In this document: in pieces, positions 1-7,350 of the stretch | Position numbering within the stretch: the first letter of the stretch is position 1 | Layout of the letters: the number at the start of each line of letters is the position of its first letter | Source: JBALVO01 sp036961445 | GTDB lineage: Bacteria; Pseudomonadota; Gammaproteobacteria; Pseudomonadales; Halieaceae | Reading direction: 5' to 3' | DNA: 27,275 bases | Assembly (NCBI GenBank): GCA_036961445.1 | Contig: JBALVO010000048.1 | Coordinates: 1 to 27,275 of the forward strand | The notes under the pieces: generated by a model | What the model saw: only the letters and a program-made list of their open reading frames with translations | The model's database searches: none | What the model was told of the DNA's origin: nothing | Program-made: the position numbers and the translations under genes

Positions 1-1076
1 AGTAAGGTGAGCACTGGTGCGGCAGCAACAAAGTCCTCGCCAATAAGCGCGCCCAATAGACTCTCGCCGAAAAAGTAACCGGCCAGCACGAATAACAGCC
101 CTATAGCGCCACCAATAGCGGCAGTGCGGTAAGCAACCAATTTAAAGTCGGTGCTGCCCTGGTTCCAGCTTCTGGTAAGATCGAGAAACACGACTTGTCG
201 AATGAGCACGGCAGGCTTGGCCAGCAGGGTGGAGAATTGACGCGCCAGGCGCAAAAGTCCCGCGTCTGCTGAGCCCAGCAGATACCCGGCTATCAGCACG
301 GAGACATGCTTGGGTATAAGATCGATATTCGATTGCCAGTAGGTAATCCACAGGAAGTGGCGCAAACCGGAAAACTCAGCCATGGTTGCATTACGGTTAT
401 TCTCACCTTCAGGTGTCGGTCCGATGTGTCGACGGTATTCGCGTCTACCACACCAACTCAGGAAGAAATTTTCTGCGACATAAGCTACGGCCAGAATTTC
501 TATGTAAGCGGCAAAGGGCCAGTCAAGCCACCAGGCCATGAGCACGCCAAAAAAGCGCACAGTAGGGGCAATCGTTTCTTTCCTGCCGAGGGTATCGAAT
601 TGATCGAACAGTCGCAGTATCCCTACGGAAGTAATGTTGCCTGAGGTCAGTAACACCAGGCTGTAAGCGGTGAGCAGTAACACCTGATTACTGTCCAGGC
701 CCAGGTAGGGGCCTATCAGGGGTGCGAGGCCGACGGCAAGTACAGTGGCGGTTATGCTGGTACGCCGATCCACGCGTCGACAGATGTCGATCAGTCGACG
801 CAGAGTGCGAGTATCTGCAGCATCATGTGCGGGTACGCCGTAGCGTATGATCGCCTGGAACTGTTTAACATTCAGCAGTCCGCGTATTAACAACACATAG
901 GTCTGCATGACGACTACCATACCGAATTCGGCTGGTCCCAGTGCTCTTGCCATAAGGGCGGTGGCGGCGAGTAACATAACGGCAGCAATGCCGCGCCCTC
1001 TTACCAGAAGGCTGAAATTGCCAAGTATCCGTCGCATTGGGCTTTGTAGGGGAGGGCTGTTCTCCGGTTCTTTCAC
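1..1076 (-). CDS. Polysaccharide/oligosaccharide flippase-like membrane protein (partial, runs off left edge)
   Basis: An uninterrupted minus-strand frame runs from a GTG at 1076 through the left edge, giving 358 visible residues with no stop. An in-frame TGA at 1082-1080 makes this GTG the first possible start; an ATG at 1037 is an alternative. No strong ribosome binding site is visible. The N-terminus (residues about 10-50, including FSLLVRGRGIAAVMLLAA and ALGPAEFGMVVVMQTYVLL) followed by repeated hydrophobic segments is the pattern of Wzx/RfbX-type lipid-linked saccharide flippases (MATE/MOP superfamily). Such proteins move undecaprenyl-linked glycans across the inner membrane. It starts 8 bases after the LptA-like gene stops, so the two are probably co-transcribed, which fits an envelope-glycan role. 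Family membership is inferred from the fold pattern; the substrate cannot be told, and the C-terminal part is outside the window. Confidence 0.75.
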   Translation of the reverse strand, partial: MKEPENSPPLQSPMRRILGNFSLLVRGRGIAAVMLLAATALMARALGPAEFGMVVVMQTYVLLIRGLLNVKQFQAIIRYGVPAHDAADTRTLRRLIDICRRVDRRTSITATVLAVGLAPLIGPYLGLDSNQVLLLTAYSLVLLTSGNITSVGILRLFDQFDTLGRKETIAPTVRFFGVLMAWWLDWPFAAYIEILAVAYVAENFFLSWCGRREYRRHIGPTPEGENNRNATMAEFSGLRHFLWITYWQSNIDLIPKHVSVLIAGYLLGSADAGLLRLARQFSTLLAKPAVLIRQVVFLDLTRSWNQGSTDFKLVAYRTAAIGGAIGLLFVLAGYFFGESLLGALIGEDFVAAAPVLTL

Positions 1077-1084
1077 GGTTCAGC

Positions 1085-1555
1085 TTAGTCGTTGTCGGGG
1101 GTAAACTGAATATCGATACCGCCTTCGCCACTGGCATAGTAACGGTCAGTATTCACATCGTATTCAATTATTTCGCTGTTCAGAATGCTGTCTTTGCGGG
1201 TTAAGGTTGCTGCTCCGCTTATCTTTAGTTTGTCGGTAGCTCTGAAGTACTCGATGATGGATGCGGTGCCGTCTACACGCTCCTGAGTAGCAGAAGACTC
1301 ATTTTCCTGAGCGTCGCGTAGAAAGGATATTTTTGCCGGGCTACCTTCAACTACAACCCTATCCGGATTGTCCAGATTGCCATACACCACGGCGGTGTCC
1401 CCCGATAAACTCCAGTCAGGTGCGCGCATTTCAAAATGCCCGCTAAAATGAACGACGTCGACCTCATCGGCTTCCCATGCGCGCTCTGCCGTTACCGTTA
1501 CAATGTCGTCCGAGCTAAATTCAAGGGAGCCTGCGAATACCAACTGAACAGCCAA
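1085..1555 (-). CDS. LptA/OstA-like periplasmic LPS-transport protein
   Basis: The encoded protein has the OstA/LptA N-like beta-strand pattern: HFSGHFEMRAPDWSLSGDTA, then VVVEGSPAKISF, then GTASIIEYFRATDKLKISGA, then IIEYDVNTDRYYASGEGG. LptA polymerises into the periplasmic bridge that carries lipopolysaccharide from LptBFGC to LptDE. The position divergent from lptFG supports the call. The first canonical start in frame is TTG at 1555, but this cuts through a signal peptide. The same frame continues upstream without a stop to 1705 and encodes a hydrophobic leader (RLAPTACCLLTAVLAVQLVF) just before the TTG. An AGAGGG at 1647-1642 lies 8 bases from an in-frame ATC at 1633. Starting there gives 182 residues, close to the usual LptA length of about 185. 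The start is therefore unresolved: a rare ATC start or a sequencing error. LptC, another OstA-fold protein, is the main alternative identity. Confidence 0.75.
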   Translation of the reverse strand: MAVQLVFAGSLEFSSDDIVTVTAERAWEADEVDVVHFSGHFEMRAPDWSLSGDTAVVYGNLDNPDRVVVEGSPAKISFLRDAQENESSATQERVDGTASIIEYFRATDKLKISGAATLTRKDSILNSEIIEYDVNTDRYYASGEGGIDIQFTPDND

Positions 1556-1633
1556 AACTGCGGTTAGCAGGCAGCAGGCTGTGGGGGCCAGGCGCTGTGC
1601 GATCTGGTAGCTGGAAATTGTGCAAAAGTTGAT

Positions 1634-1873
1634 ACTCGCATCCCTCTGCTGCAGGTTATAGTTCGATTTTTGCGCCTTTTTAGGATACGCGGCGGGACGT
1701 GTATGTCAATGAAAATGGGGGTAGGCGGTACTCGTGCAGACAGAAGTGGATTACAATCAAACCCATCAACACAGTGGCAGCAGCCCGGGAAAGCTTGCAC
1801 CATGAATGCACTCTGAGCGTGTGGCCGTTGTAGCAGGGCGATATTACGGGAGCCAAAAAGGAGTCTTACCGGA
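1634..1873. promoter_or_regulatory. Divergent intergenic region between the LptA-like gene and lptF
   Basis: If the LptA-like gene begins at 1633 this is a 240-base divergent control region; if it begins at 1555 the gap is 318 bases. It must hold promoters in both directions. I find no convincing -35/-10 pair, palindrome or RNA structure. Short open frames here (for example 1706-1816 on the plus strand) lack a ribosome binding site and resemble no protein I know. The only clear element is AAGGAG at 1858-1863, the ribosome binding site of lptF. Confidence 0.4.
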
Positions 1874-3049
1874 TTGATTATCGACAGACATCTGGTGCGA
1901 CAGATTGCAATGCCGTGCTTTCTGGTTTCAGCTGTGCTGTTGATAATCTTTGTAGGCTATTCGCTGTCCAGGTTTTTGACCCAGGCTGATGCCGGCTTAC
2001 TAAATACGGGTGAAGTTGTTCGCCTTACCCTGTTGAAGGTGCTGATTGCCCTTGAGGTTCTGCTGCCGATAGGCCTGTTCTTTGGCCTGATGCTGGGGCT
2101 GGGTAAGTTGCACCACGATTCCGAGATTGTCGCCCTGCAGGCCAGCGGTATGAGTGAGTCGCGTATGCTCAGACCAGTCGCTACGTTGGCAATTCCGCTG
2201 GCATTACTTATCGCGGTGCTATCGATTTATGTCCGGCCCTGGGCATATACCAAGACCTACGCGATGCTGGCCATTGCAGAGGCGTCCTCGGATATTGATC
2301 GTATCAAAGCGGCACAATTTTATTTGACAAGAAAAACAGTCCTGAACACAGAAAATTCAGCTCCGGATCCAGCCGATACCTCACGCAGCCCGGTAGATCA
2401 AGCTCCAGGTGCGGAAGAAAAAATAAGGGGCGATGAAGAGCAGGAACGGGCAATATTTATTGAAAAAATATTTCCTGACCAGACTCTGGAACACGTATTT
2501 ATTCGCACCCGAATTGGCGACGAATTGCAGGTTATATCTTCTCAAACGGGTGTGTTGGTTGAGCGGCCTGAGTCGACATACCACACTCTGGAACTGGACA
2601 GCGCACGTATTTTTAAACGCGTGGATGATGGCCCGGATTTCTTTGCGCGTATTGAGCGCTTCACCATGAAGGTAGCCAACGCGCAACCCGAGCCGCCTGC
2701 TTATAAAGCCAAAGCGGTTGCGAGTGCGGAATTGGCGTTTTCTCAGATTCCAAAAGACCAGGCGGAGTATCAATGGCGCCTGTCCACCCCCATTACGACA
2801 TTGCTACTAGCGCTGTTGGCCGTCCCCTTGAGTCGCAGCAGACCGCGCCAGGGGCGCTATGCCAGGCTGCTCATTGCGTTTGTTATCTACGCGGCATATT
2901 ACAACCTGATAGGCATTAGCCGAACCTGGGTAGAGCAACAAACAACCAGCAGTATTTGGTGGGCACCGGTAATTCTGGCTGCTCTGGTAGTGGTATCTTA
3001 CCTGCCGTGGCATCTGCTGAGGCCAGCTTTGGCGGTACAAAAAAAGTGA
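1874..3049 (+). CDS. lptF: LPS export ABC transporter permease LptF
   Basis: LptF is one of the two permeases of the LptB2FG inner-membrane transporter that extracts lipopolysaccharide and passes it to LptC and LptA. The start is a TTG with AAGGAG ten bases upstream, giving MIIDRHLVRQIAMP, the typical LptF N-terminus. There are three N-terminal membrane segments (about 14-35, 55-78, 102-120), a periplasmic jellyroll region (about 140-290) and three C-terminal segments (about 305-385). The coupling-helix region HHDSEIVALQASGMSESRML (about 80-99) matches the YjgP/YjgQ family. At 391 residues it is longer than E. coli LptF (366); the extra length includes a low-complexity acidic stretch at about 159-192 in the periplasmic part. 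It is coupled to lptG by a 4-base GTGA overlap. Confidence 0.95.
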   Translation: MIIDRHLVRQIAMPCFLVSAVLLIIFVGYSLSRFLTQADAGLLNTGEVVRLTLLKVLIALEVLLPIGLFFGLMLGLGKLHHDSEIVALQASGMSESRMLRPVATLAIPLALLIAVLSIYVRPWAYTKTYAMLAIAEASSDIDRIKAAQFYLTRKTVLNTENSAPDPADTSRSPVDQAPGAEEKIRGDEEQERAIFIEKIFPDQTLEHVFIRTRIGDELQVISSQTGVLVERPESTYHTLELDSARIFKRVDDGPDFFARIERFTMKVANAQPEPPAYKAKAVASAELAFSQIPKDQAEYQWRLSTPITTLLLALLAVPLSRSRPRQGRYARLLIAFVIYAAYYNLIGISRTWVEQQTTSSIWWAPVILAALVVVSYLPWHLLRPALAVQKK

Positions 3050-4137
3050 CAAAAATCGATCGCTATATAGGCATTAGCTTCCTGAGTGGGTGTTTGCCGG
3101 TAATGCTGCTGTTGTTGTCCCTATTCGGATTTTTGATGTTGTCCGAAGAGCTTGAAGATGTAGGGGATGGGACCTACGAAGTTCTGGACGCCTTGCTGGT
3201 AGTGCTATATAGCTTGCCCGCATTAGTGGTCGACCTGCTTCCTGTCACTGTTTTACTGGGAGGCTTGTTGGGGCTGGGCGCACTGGCGAACAATCTCGAA
3301 TTGATCTCAATGCGCGCTGCGGCAATAACGCCCGTGCGCATTGCGCTTCCGATCATCCAGCTGTCACTGCTGCTTGTGGTCCTTGTCGTGTTGCTGCAAA
3401 ACCTGGTGATTCCCAAAGTGGAGTACAGCGCTGCACAGCACCGGGCAAAGACCTTGATGGAGCCCGACCTGGAGGCTTTAGATGATAGCGCAGGCGCGGC
3501 AGCCAGTACCGAGTTCTGGACGCGGCACGATGGGCAGTTTATTCGAATTGGTCTTGTCCAACGCGACCGCAGTTTAGCGGGCGTGGAAATATACCAGTTT
3601 GACGAGCAGGGCAAGTTGGCAAAAATGCTGCAAACGCCAAAGGCGCAACTATTACAGGACAATACCTGGCAGTTGCAGGACGTGTACGAAACGAAATTTG
3701 ACAACGCACTGGCAACAACACAGTTTAACGATGCCCTGTTGTGGCATGGCCTGCTAAGCGAAGAACAGACCCGCGCCTTGATTACGCCTGCAAGCTCGTT
3801 GGCCCCACCAGATCTGTGGAAATCCATCGCGCGACTGGAAGAAAATAACATGAACTCGGAATCTCACCGGGTATTGTTCTGGATGCAAATGAGCATCCCG
3901 TTGGGTGTACTGGGAATGGCACTGCTATCGCTGCCATTTTTGTTGGGCTCAACCCGCAGTGTTCCTGTCGGCAAGCGGATTACCGTGGGTGGCTTGATTG
4001 GCATTAGCTATTATCTGGTGCAACAAATCAGCGGCCATTTGGCGGGGATCCTTCAGTGGAATGTGGCCTTGACGGTCCTGGCGCCGAGCATATTGATCCT
4101 GGGTATTGCGCTGGTTTTGCTAAAGCGTGCTAATTAG
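3046..4137 (+). CDS. lptG: LPS export ABC transporter permease LptG
   Basis: This is the second permease of LptB2FG, partner of LptF in lipopolysaccharide extraction. The start is set at the GTG at 3046, which overlaps the lptF stop (GTGA) and gives VTKIDRYIGISFLSGCLP, a normal LptG N-terminus. Upstream in-frame codons lie inside lptF and would add 30 unrelated residues. The 363 residues match the family length (E. coli 360). The architecture is three N-terminal membrane helices, a periplasmic domain with the WQLQDVYETKF-type strand pattern, and three C-terminal helices. The cytoplasmic segment ANNLELISMRAAAITPVRI is the typical LptG coupling region that contacts the LptB ATPase. lptB is not in the window, which is usual for this locus. 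Confidence 0.95.
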   Translation: MTKIDRYIGISFLSGCLPVMLLLLSLFGFLMLSEELEDVGDGTYEVLDALLVVLYSLPALVVDLLPVTVLLGGLLGLGALANNLELISMRAAAITPVRIALPIIQLSLLLVVLVVLLQNLVIPKVEYSAAQHRAKTLMEPDLEALDDSAGAAASTEFWTRHDGQFIRIGLVQRDRSLAGVEIYQFDEQGKLAKMLQTPKAQLLQDNTWQLQDVYETKFDNALATTQFNDALLWHGLLSEEQTRALITPASSLAPPDLWKSIARLEENNMNSESHRVLFWMQMSIPLGVLGMALLSLPFLLGSTRSVPVGKRITVGGLIGISYYLVQQISGHLAGILQWNVALTVLAPSILILGIALVLLKRAN

Positions 4138-4217
4138 TGGGGTGGTATCGATTGACCGATCAGGCCTGTGGATGCGACCGGATAGCAGCTCCCTGGTTTT
4201 GGCAACAGAGTGAAAAT

Positions 4218-4652
4218 TTATTTTGCAAACAATTCAGACTCAATATCTCTAAACCCCTTGAACTCCAGCGCGTTGCCCGATGGGTCTGAGAAAAACATGG
4301 TGCCTTGTTCGCCTGTCTCACCCTTGAATCGTACATAGGGCTCAATAATAAAGTCATCTACGAATGTGCGGGCGCGTTGCGCAAATTGCTCCCAGTCCTG
4401 GATGTTCATAACAACACCAAAATGAGGCACCGGTACTCCGTGTCCGTCGACAGGGTTGGTAATGCTGGCAATTTTTCCAGATACACCAATTTCCGGGTTG
4501 AGGTGGGTGACGAATTGATGACCAAACATGTTGAAGTCAATCCAGTTTTGAGAACTTCGCCCCTCTGCAAGTCCCATCTTGACGCCATAGAAATTTCTGG
4601 CCTCGGCTATATTTCGAACTTGTACAGCAATGTGGAATGGGGTTAATTGCAT
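4218..4652 (-). CDS. VOC-family (glyoxalase/dioxygenase fold) protein
   Basis: The protein is a 144-residue single VOC module. The start is placed at the ATG at 4652, giving MQLTPFHIAVQVRNIAEARNF, with a CAGGTAG-type ribosome binding site just upstream; longer starts add an atypical 18-residue tail. Visible family features are the opening HIAVQV strand, the ARNFYGVKMGLAEGR helix and turn, and the ending FFSDPSGNALEFKGFRDI. His in HIAV and Glu in ALEFKG are the usual metal-ligand positions. The VOC superfamily covers glyoxalase I, extradiol dioxygenases and fosfomycin/bleomycin resistance proteins. This one resembles the uncharacterised glyoxalase-like group, and no specific reaction can be assigned. 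It converges with lptG, 80 bases away. Confidence 0.85.
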   Translation of the reverse strand: MQLTPFHIAVQVRNIAEARNFYGVKMGLAEGRSSQNWIDFNMFGHQFVTHLNPEIGVSGKIASITNPVDGHGVPVPHFGVVMNIQDWEQFAQRARTFVDDFIIEPYVRFKGETGEQGTMFFSDPSGNALEFKGFRDIESELFAK

Positions 4653-4947
4653 TTTTCTACCTGTAAGTGAAGTAACCTTTGTGAGTCTGGCCCACTTTCG
4701 TGTCAAACCTATTCGGGTGCAAATAGAAAACTCTGCCCTGACCGTGGCGCGACCCTAGTATAGCAGCATTTCGAATGCTAATTGCATTGACGGATACCCC
4801 TGGGCTACTCATTCTCAGGTACGACTAAAGCCTGTAATAGGCTATTTATTTGACCTGTTTGAGTTACCCGCTAGCGGTTCCCCAAAGCTCGACTACTATT
4901 GTTTGGTTATCGGATGTTTCGGTGACCCCTGTTAGAGGATGGCAATT

Positions 4948-5436
4948 ATGAACTTCGTACTATTGGCCGATGAGCCCGCAGCAGCAACGACCGTCGCTCG
5001 ATGGTATTTTGATGAGTGGGGTGCAGAATCTCCAGGGGTGACTATTGAGAAAGTGATAAAACAAGTTTCTCTGGCGTCCAGTCGCGAAACGGCCCCATTG
5101 ATCGTACTGGCAAAGAAAGACGGTAATGTGATTGGCGCAGCAGAGCTCAAGATTAGGGAAATGAAAATATATCCGGACTATGAATACTGGATCGGCGGGG
5201 TTTACATTCACAGTGAGGAACGTGGGCTGGGTGTCGGATCGCTTTTGGTCCGGAACGTGCTGGGCAGGGCCGCCGCTGCGGGTATCCGCACGCTATATCT
5301 ACAAACTATGGATCTGACTGGCGGCATATATGCCCGGCTCGGTTTTCAGCCGGTAGAACAAGTAAATTACGCAGGAACCGATGTGCTGGTGATGAGCATG
5401 AATTTTTCAGACAGTGCGTCCTGCGGCGTATCTTGA
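4948..5436 (+). CDS. GNAT-family N-acetyltransferase
   Basis: The protein is a 162-residue GCN5-related acetyltransferase, expected to move an acetyl group from acetyl-CoA to an amine; the substrate is unknown. The acetyl-CoA-binding motif A is visible in GGVYIHSEERGLGVGSLLVR (the R-G-x-G-x-G loop), followed by the helix AAAAGIRTLYLQT. The terminal YARLGFQPVEQVNYAGTDV matches motif B. AGAGG at 4934-4938 is nine bases from the ATG at 4948 but abuts the upstream ATG at 4939, so the downstream ATG (MNFVLLADEPAA) is preferred. A YCII-like gene follows 24 bases later with its own ribosome binding site, so the two are probably one operon. The 295 bases upstream hold the promoter, but I cannot pick it out. 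Confidence 0.88.
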   Translation: MNFVLLADEPAAATTVARWYFDEWGAESPGVTIEKVIKQVSLASSRETAPLIVLAKKDGNVIGAAELKIREMKIYPDYEYWIGGVYIHSEERGLGVGSLLVRNVLGRAAAAGIRTLYLQTMDLTGGIYARLGFQPVEQVNYAGTDVLVMSMNFSDSASCGVS

Positions 5437-5460
5437 TAGTCCGAAGACAGAGGTATATCA

Positions 5461-5790
5461 GTGAAACTCGATAAATACATTTACACAATTCGGCCGCTGC
5501 GCGCGGAGATGCTAACTGAGGGACCCACCGACCGGGAGTCGGGTATCCTCCAGGATCATGTTGCCTATCTGCAGCGGCTTGCCGCGGAGTCTATTGTGCT
5601 GTTGGCTGGCCGCACCCAAACAACAGATGATTCATCGTTTGGGATAGTGATCCTGCAGGCTGCTTCGCAACCTGAGGCATACGACATTATGATGAGCGAT
5701 CCTGCTATTAAACATGGCGTTATGGATGCTGAATTATTTCCCTACAAAATAGCGGTGCTGTCCAGAGCGATTGAAGCTGAATTGCAGTAG
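5461..5790 (+). CDS. YCII-like domain protein
   Basis: The protein is a 109-residue YCII-like (dimeric ferredoxin-like fold) protein. The start is a GTG at 5461 with AGAGG nine bases upstream. The core pattern is visible: YIYTIRPLRAEMLTEGPTD, then DHVAYLQRLAAESIVLLAGR with the family His at the DH position, then FGIVILQAASQPEAYDIMMS, then an Asp-rich DPAIKHGVMDAELFPYKI. YCII-like proteins carry an invariant His-Asp pair and are suspected to be small-molecule enzymes, but most have no proven activity. It lies directly behind the GNAT gene and converges with hutH 24 bases away. Function unknown. Confidence 0.85.
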   Translation: MKLDKYIYTIRPLRAEMLTEGPTDRESGILQDHVAYLQRLAAESIVLLAGRTQTTDDSSFGIVILQAASQPEAYDIMMSDPAIKHGVMDAELFPYKIAVLSRAIEAELQ

Positions 5791-5814
5791 CTACCTGCTA
5801 TTGCATTGTTCAAC

Positions 5815-7350
5815 TTAGAATCCCAGCTGTGATTCGGGTAATAGCCTGGAAAGTGCGCCGTCGATAATCAATTTGTTGGCGCGCTCGATGTCTGGCGCAA
5901 AGTAGCGATCCTTGTCGTAAAAGGACACTTCGTCGCGCAGCACCTGTTTGGCAGCTTCTAATGCTTGTGTGCTTTTTAGCGGACGGCGAAAATCCATGCC
6001 CTGAGATGCAGACAGCCATTCTATTGCGAGAATGCCGGCTACATTTTCATAGATGTCCTGAAGTCGCCGGGCGGCAAAGGTCGCCATTGATACGTGGTCT
6101 TCCTGATTGGCGGAGGTGGGCAGCGAGTCTATGGAGGCCGGGTGAGCATAGGTCTTGTTCTCGCTGGCCAGTGCGGCCGCCGTCACCTGCGCGATCATAA
6201 AGCCGGAATTGACACCGCCGTTGTCTACCAGAAATGGAGGTAATCCACTCAGGTTGGAGTCGATCAACAATGCCATACGGCGTTCCGCCAGCGAACCAAT
6301 CTCGGCCAGAGTGATAGCCAGAATGTCCGCGGCGATCGCTACCGGTTCTGCATGGAAGTTTCCACCGGAAAGAATGTCACCGGATTCGGCAAAAACCAGG
6401 GGGTTGTCCGAGACCCCGTTGGCTTCGGTCAGGAGGGTTTCGGCGGTGCAGCGGATTTGCTGCAGGCACGCGCCCATAACCTGGGGTTGGCAACGCAGGG
6501 AGTAGGGGTCTTGTACCTTTTCGCAATCTTCATGAGAATGACTGATGGCGGACTCGGATCCCAGTAATGCTCTGTAGGCGCTCGCCATATCCATCTGCGA
6601 CTGGTGACCGCGAGCCGCGTGAATACGAGCGTCAAAGGGCGCGCGTGATCCCTGCGCAGCCTCTACTGACATAGCACCGATAATCGTAGCCGCCTTGAGG
6701 GCATTTTCTGCGGCGAATAAGCCCTGTAAGGCAAATGCGGTTGACGCCTGGGTGCCATTTAACAAGGCCAGCCCCTCTTTGGGCGCCAGGGTAATAGCGT
6801 GTAGACCTGCAAGCTCCAGGGCCTGCGTGGCTGGTATGCGTTGTCCTTCAAAAAAAGCTTCTCCTTCTCCCAGCAGCACTGCACTCATATGGGCCAGCGG
6901 TGCCAGATCGCCGGATGCGCCGACCGAGCCCTTTTTGGGAATAGCCGGATAAACCTGTGCATTGACCAGTGCGATAAGGTTCTGGATCACGCTAAGGCGG
7001 ATACCGGAGTAGCCACGGGCCAGAGAATTAATCTTGAGTACCATTAACAGGCGCACAGTATTGGCATCCATAAAATTACCAATGCCCGCAGCATGAGATA
7101 ACACGATACTGCGTTGTAAGGTTTCCAGCTCTTCCGGCTTGATCCGGGTGTTGGCCAACAGGCCGAAGCCGGTATTGATGCCATAGACTGTGTGTCCCTG
7201 AGAGATTACCTCAGCGACTACGGCGGCAGCCGCGTCGACGCGTTCGAAACATGCTGGATCGAGGTTAACCTGTATCGGGTTCAGATTAATCCGGCGCAGG
7301 TCCTGTAGGCCCAGCGCACCCGGTGTAATGGTAAAAGTTTCTGTGTTCAT
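5815..7350 (-). CDS. hutH: Histidine ammonia-lyase
   Basis: HutH removes ammonia from L-histidine to give trans-urocanate, the first step of histidine degradation, in the cytosol. The 511-residue length is normal. The MIO prosthetic group forms from Ala145-Ser146-Gly147 inside GSVGASGDLAPLAH, the family signature. The catalytic Tyr lies in VYGINTGFG (about 56-64), and further family blocks SDNPLVF and SGGNFHAEP are present. It starts at an ATG that overlaps the hutU stop by one base (TAATG), so hutU and hutH are translationally coupled. Gene order hutC-hutU-hutH on this strand implies HutC repression and induction by urocanate. Confidence 0.98.
   Translation of the reverse strand: MNTETFTITPGALGLQDLRRINLNPIQVNLDPACFERVDAAAAVVAEVISQGHTVYGINTGFGLLANTRIKPEELETLQRSIVLSHAAGIGNFMDANTVRLLMVLKINSLARGYSGIRLSVIQNLIALVNAQVYPAIPKKGSVGASGDLAPLAHMSAVLLGEGEAFFEGQRIPATQALELAGLHAITLAPKEGLALLNGTQASTAFALQGLFAAENALKAATIIGAMSVEAAQGSRAPFDARIHAARGHQSQMDMASAYRALLGSESAISHSHEDCEKVQDPYSLRCQPQVMGACLQQIRCTAETLLTEANGVSDNPLVFAESGDILSGGNFHAEPVAIAADILAITLAEIGSLAERRMALLIDSNLSGLPPFLVDNGGVNSGFMIAQVTAAALASENKTYAHPASIDSLPTSANQEDHVSMATFAARRLQDIYENVAGILAIEWLSASQGMDFRRPLKSTQALEAAKQVLRDEVSFYDKDRYFAPDIERANKLIIDGALSRLLPESQLGF

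Noticed and set aside
306..644. Plus-strand frame of 112 residues at the left end
   Set aside because: It is a shadow of the flippase gene, whose GTG-started minus frame is open across the whole stretch and has membrane-protein character.
1564..1803. Minus-strand frame of 79 residues before the LptA-like gene
   Set aside because: Its composition is not protein-like, and the signal-peptide coding lies in a different frame; at most its ATG at 1641 marks a frameshifted start.
3174..3851. 225-residue minus-strand frame within lptG
   Set aside because: Ser/Arg-rich antisense shadow of a strongly supported gene, without ribosome binding site or family features.
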